Assembly (NCBI RefSeq): GCF_036237315.1
Contig: NZ_CP108357.1
Location: 168,722-232,721 of the forward strand
Length of the DNA stretch: 64,000 bases
Source: Streptomyces sp. NBC_01351
Lineage (GTDB): Bacteria; Actinomycetota; Actinomycetes; Streptomycetales; Streptomycetaceae
Reading direction: 5' to 3'
Shown here: positions 61,722 through 64,000 of the stretch, in pieces
How positions within the stretch are numbered: position 1 is the stretch's first letter
Layout: each line of letters opens with the position of its first letter
Made by a program: the position numbers and the translations under genes
Notes under the pieces: generated by a model
What the model was told of the DNA's origin: nothing
Database searches by the model: none
Seen by the model: the letters and a program-made list of their open reading frames with translations, nothing else

Positions 61722-61994
61722 ACGTAGCTCCTTGTGGAACCGAAACGAGTGATTCTCCGAAAGGAATTTCCATTCCCTCGGTAGCATCGACCCGCAGATC
61801 ATCGGACTTGAGAGCCCCTGCAGCAAGATCAACCTACTGGCGTATCAAAGGTCGGTCCGCATGGTAGGAACGCCCCCGCCCTGCCACGGGATGTTGCACG
61901 CTACTGAGGCCACGATCACCGCCCCCAGGATCCGCATCTGCCGTACGAGCCGCCGGACAGCTGCTCCGGGTTCCCAAACAGGTACTGAGGCAGA
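61722..61994. other. Promoter region of collagen-like gene
   Basis: No gene is visible. The part next to 61722 is AT-rich (GAAAGGAATTTCCATTCCCT), with the small palindrome GGAATTTCC, a likely promoter and control region. Confidence 0.45.
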
Positions 61995-62477
61995 TCAGTC
62001 ATAGTAGGTGACGCTGTACCCGCCCTGCGGGTCGTTGGTGGAGAGCATGAACTCCGCCTTGTTGTTGGCTCCGTCGACATAGGCATCGAGGCCCTTGAAG
62101 GTGAGGCATCCGCCCTTGCTGGTGACAGTGGAGATCCGGCGGGAGCCGGTGTCGTCGCGCTCCCACAGGGAGTACTTGTGGTAGGAGGTCCGGCTCGAGA
62201 CGCACGCCAGGAAGTTGCCGCCGGTCGAGTAGACGTAGCCGGTGAACCACTCGCCCAAGTTGGTATCGCGGTATCTGAACGTGCTGGCACCGACGTAGTC
62301 CCACCCGCTGGAGAGTGGTGCGTTAAGCAGGATGACTTCGGACGGGTCGTAGGCGTCGACGGTGATGGTGGAGCTGTCGGGGGTGAGCTCCTCCGCGTGT
62401 GCGGTGCCGGTCAGGCCGGCTGCTGCGAGTACTGCGGTGATGGCGGCGGTGGTGCCTATTCGGCGCGTGAAGCTCAT
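61995..62477 (-). CDS. Small secreted protein of unknown function
   Basis: This is 160 residues from the ATG at 62477. The signal peptide is IGTTAAITAVLAAAGLTGTA with cleavage near AHA. The mature part is beta-rich with two Cys (FLACVSSRTSYHKYSLWERD, VTSKGGCLTFKGLDAYVDGA), as in small lectin-like or inhibitor folds. It is third in a leftward series of exported proteins but has its own start region. Confidence 0.65.
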   Translation of the reverse strand: MSFTRRIGTTAAITAVLAAAGLTGTAHAEELTPDSSTITVDAYDPSEVILLNAPLSSGWDYVGASTFRYRDTNLGEWFTGYVYSTGGNFLACVSSRTSYHKYSLWERDDTGSRRISTVTSKGGCLTFKGLDAYVDGANNKAEFMLSTNDPQGGYSVTYYD

Positions 62478-62643
62478 GCGTGTTTTCCCTGGTGGTGTGG
62501 CCAATGGGGTGTCCGACCCTACCCCATCCACGGGGGTAGTGATCTTGCTAGGGGTTCGGCCCAACTTCTGTGGAGATCAACTGTTTTGGCTCGGGCGGTG
62601 GTGTCGTGCAGGAGGATGCCGGCGGAGCTGAGGAGCCCCAGGT

Positions 62644-62724
62644 GAGGTAGGCCGTGGGTACAACCCCAAGGAGTTGCAGATCCCCGTCGTGGCCCTGTCC
62701 CAGCTCAACCGCGGATCCGAGCAC
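62644..62724 (+). pseudogene. Fragment of dnaB-type helicase gene
   Basis: The plus strand reads YNPKELQIPVVALSQLNRGS then EHRT. This matches the DnaB segment (KELxIPVVALSQLNRGxExR) that carries the helicase motif H3 Gln. Nothing else of dnaB is present; similarity ends where the first hairpin array begins. Confidence 0.6.
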
Positions 62725-62732
62725 CGCACGGC

Positions 62733-62940
62733 CGCGAAGCGGGCTGCTCCTGGAGGCGGAGCCGGAAGGATCGGGGCTGGGGAAGGGAGCGGACCCGCCC
62801 AACGGGCCGCGGGCCCGGACCCCGTGAAACGGGGTCAGTTCAGCCTGCGAAGCAGGCCGTTCGGGGTGAAGCGAAGCGGAACCCCGAACCGTCCGGAGCG
62901 CAGCGCAGGACTCCGGCCCGAAGGGCCGGCCTTGAGGGCG
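62733..62940. repeat. GAA-loop hairpin array, copy A
   Basis: A chain of short perfect hairpins with GAA loops: GACCCCGT-GAA-ACGGGGTC (62818-62836), GCCTGC-GAA-GCAGGC (62843-62857), GGCCC/GGGCC type CCGGCCC-GAA-GGGCCGG (62913-62929), plus AGCGAAGCGGA units. The same hairpins in the same order and orientation recur at 63728-63934. Fold-back sequences with GCGAAGC loops are typical of Streptomyces telomeres. Confidence 0.7.
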
Positions 62941-62964
62941 CGAAGTGATGATCTGTGTTCGTTT

Positions 62965-63058
62965 GTCAGTGGTGGTTCGGCGTTGAGGTGTCAGTGGTGT
63001 CGTCTGGGGTTGTCCCTGGTCAGTGGTCTCTGAGTCCGGGTTTGCCACTGACAGTGGT
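62965..63058. repeat. GTCAGTGGT direct repeats
   Basis: GTCAGTGGT occurs at 62965, 62990 and 63019, with GACAGTGGT at 63050 overlapping an inverted GCCACTGAC at 63044. Spacings are 25, 29 and 31 bases. They lie upstream of the small gene at 63183 and downstream of hairpin array A, and could be an operator or iteron set. Confidence 0.55.
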
Positions 63059-63182
63059 TGCCGTCTTTGTACTGACGTTTTTGACGTTCTGCCTGGTCAC
63101 TTTGGTGACGATCGGTATCACGCCTGGAAGTTTCGTCTCGCCCGTGTCATGATCAATTTCATGACTGTGTTCCGAAAGGCTT

Positions 63183-63671
63183 ATGCCGCGTAGACGGCCC
63201 AGCGCACTGCGCGCGCAACGAGTGGTCCCGCGGCAGCTGTACGCAGGCATCAGCGATTGGGGCGGGCGGTTTCCCAAGCGTTGGCGTCTTTCTTCGCAGA
63301 CTGTTTCCGCGATCTATCGCGAGGAGTACCGGCGCCCGCACGACGGTTGGTGGCCCGGGGCAACCCGAGACGCTCTCGCTGCCTATCGCAGCTTCCTTGC
63401 TCTTCCGGGCAGGTACGTGTACCTGCGACTGTCCATCTGCGGTTGTGAGCAGCATGAGTTCCTGGACAACGTTGCGGTGGCCCGGGATCTCCTCGAGGTG
63501 GTCGTGCATAGGCTTCCTCCGCGTCCGCGCCGGGAACTGGAGGGGCTGCTGGCACGACTGGATGACGAACTGTGGTGTAGGACCCTCCCAGACCCGTTCG
63601 CTTACCGGCAGGCGCATCGCAGGGGTGGCTGGTGGCACTGGCGACTCTATGACGAGACCAGCCACCTGTGA
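63183..63671 (+). CDS. Hypothetical protein between hairpin arrays
   Basis: This is 162 residues from the ATG at 63183 with GAAAGG upstream. It is basic at the start (PRRRPSALRAQRVVPRQLYA), with WGGRFPKRWRLSSQTVSAIY, REEYRRPHDGWWPGATRDAL, YVYLRLSICGCEQHEFLDNV and helical LLEVVVHRLPPRPRRELEGL LARLDDELW. It ends WWHWRLYDETSHL. No domain is recognised. I know this protein family as recurring in Streptomyces beside such hairpin-rich repeats, from memory only. A link with telomere or element maintenance is possible. Confidence 0.6.
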   Translation: MPRRRPSALRAQRVVPRQLYAGISDWGGRFPKRWRLSSQTVSAIYREEYRRPHDGWWPGATRDALAAYRSFLALPGRYVYLRLSICGCEQHEFLDNVAVARDLLEVVVHRLPPRPRRELEGLLARLDDELWCRTLPDPFAYRQAHRRGGWWHWRLYDETSHL

Positions 63672-63727
63672 CACTCCCCGGGAGCCGCAAGCCAGGAGTC
63701 GGCCGAGGCACCCGCGATCTCCTCGCT

Positions 63728-64000
63728 GCCAGCCGCCCGCGGAGCGGGCTGGTCCTGGAGGCGGAGCCAAAGGACCCGGGTGGGGGAGCGAAGCGGACCC
63801 GCCCAACGGGCCGCAAGCCCGGACCCCGTGAAACGGGGTCACCCAAGCCTGCGAAGCAGGCTGTTCGAGGTGGAGCGAAGCGGAACCCCGAACTGTCCGT
63901 AGCGAAGCGAAGGACCCCGGCCCGAAGGGCCGGCCCTGGCTCGGCGAAGCCGAGCCCCGTCAGCGCAGCGAGGCGGTTCTCTCCTGAGCGCGCAGCGCTC
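63728..64000. repeat. GAA-loop hairpin array, copy B, at window end
   Basis: The array opens with CCCGCGGAGCGGG (63737-63749), the sequence of the first telomere palindrome of many Streptomyces. Then come GACCCCGT-GAA-ACGGGGTC (63823-63841), AGCCTGC-GAA-GCAGGCT (63847-63863), CCGGCCC-GAA-GGGCCGG (63918-63934) and GGCTCGGC-GAA-GCCGAGCC (63939-63957). The window ends in a GAGCGC-GCA-GCGCT hairpin. Part A repeats the first three. Whether 64000 is a true DNA end cannot be told. Confidence 0.65.

Noticed and set aside
62548..63048. Minus-strand frame across hairpin array A, and the matching one at 63159-63842
   Set aside because: Both are made by reading the palindromic array (TPFHGVR...GPLGGSA); the structure of the array explains the shared sequence better than a protein does.

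Overview
The window is GC-rich DNA with strong G/C preference at third codon positions, many GTG starts, ATGA/GTGA stop-start overlaps and occasional TTA codons. Together with gene families typical of the genus (DUF6233, ECF sigma/partner pairs, large LamG and RHS exported proteins), this points to Streptomyces or a close relative. No rRNA, intact tRNA, ribosomal-protein or core metabolic gene is visible. There are two separate replication-type modules, toxin-antitoxin-like pairs, many broken genes and mobile-element scars. This suits a plasmid, an integrative element or the variable arm of a linear chromosome. None of this comes from a database search.

Layout, left to right. 1-4.5 kb: the end of a HAD hydrolase, a small Xre protein, a winged-helix replication-initiator candidate and a DciA-like (DUF721) helicase-loader homologue. 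4.5-9.5 kb: a protein with five zinc-ribbon repeats and a GIY-YIG-like end, a Gp37/Gp68-TcmP convergent pair and a TIGR02391 protein. 9.7-15 kb: an antitoxin/PIN toxin pair with a palindromic operator, the scar of an IS200/IS605 end, a bldA-type (TTA-containing) Xre-TPR regulator, a GNAT acetyltransferase and two Nudix hydrolases. 15-19.8 kb: a coiled-coil gene with a decayed replication-relaxation partner, then an ECF sigma operon. 19.8-34.7 kb: very large exported proteins, namely LamG/ricin lectin, divergent RHS with a lipoprotein, and delta-60/DUF11/RTX. Three copies of a short two-helix membrane module lie among them.

35-43 kb holds small, partly broken genes: a caspase-like protein without its catalytic dyad, a membrane protein with a repeat-protein partner, and a DUF6247/RelE-like pair. 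43.4-46.6 kb is a second replication module: GGGACTGAA iterons followed by a prim-pol and a D5/P4-type primase-helicase. 46.7-49.7 kb carries small accessory genes of the kind found on Streptomyces conjugative elements. 50-52.5 kb has a TnpB with an altered RuvC-III motif and a decayed serine recombinase. 52.7-59.2 kb has a secreted HNH nuclease, a second ECF sigma operon whose partner is fused to an IclR-type regulator, and an Xre-ImmA/IrrE operon. 59.7-62.5 kb has secreted proteins (I36-type inhibitor, collagen-like, unknown). The last 1.4 kb has two direct copies of an array of GAA-loop hairpins, resembling Streptomyces telomere fold-backs, around one small gene.

Likely joint functions: replication (1.9-4.5 kb and 43.4-46.6 kb), maintenance or conflict (9.7-10.4, 24.3-31.4, 40.8-41.4 and 56.5-59.2 kb), and sigma-factor-controlled programmes (17.6-19.1 and 53.6-56.2 kb). 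At least three small genes are broken by a single frameshift. Either this region is decaying or the assembly has indels, and the two cannot be separated from the sequence alone.
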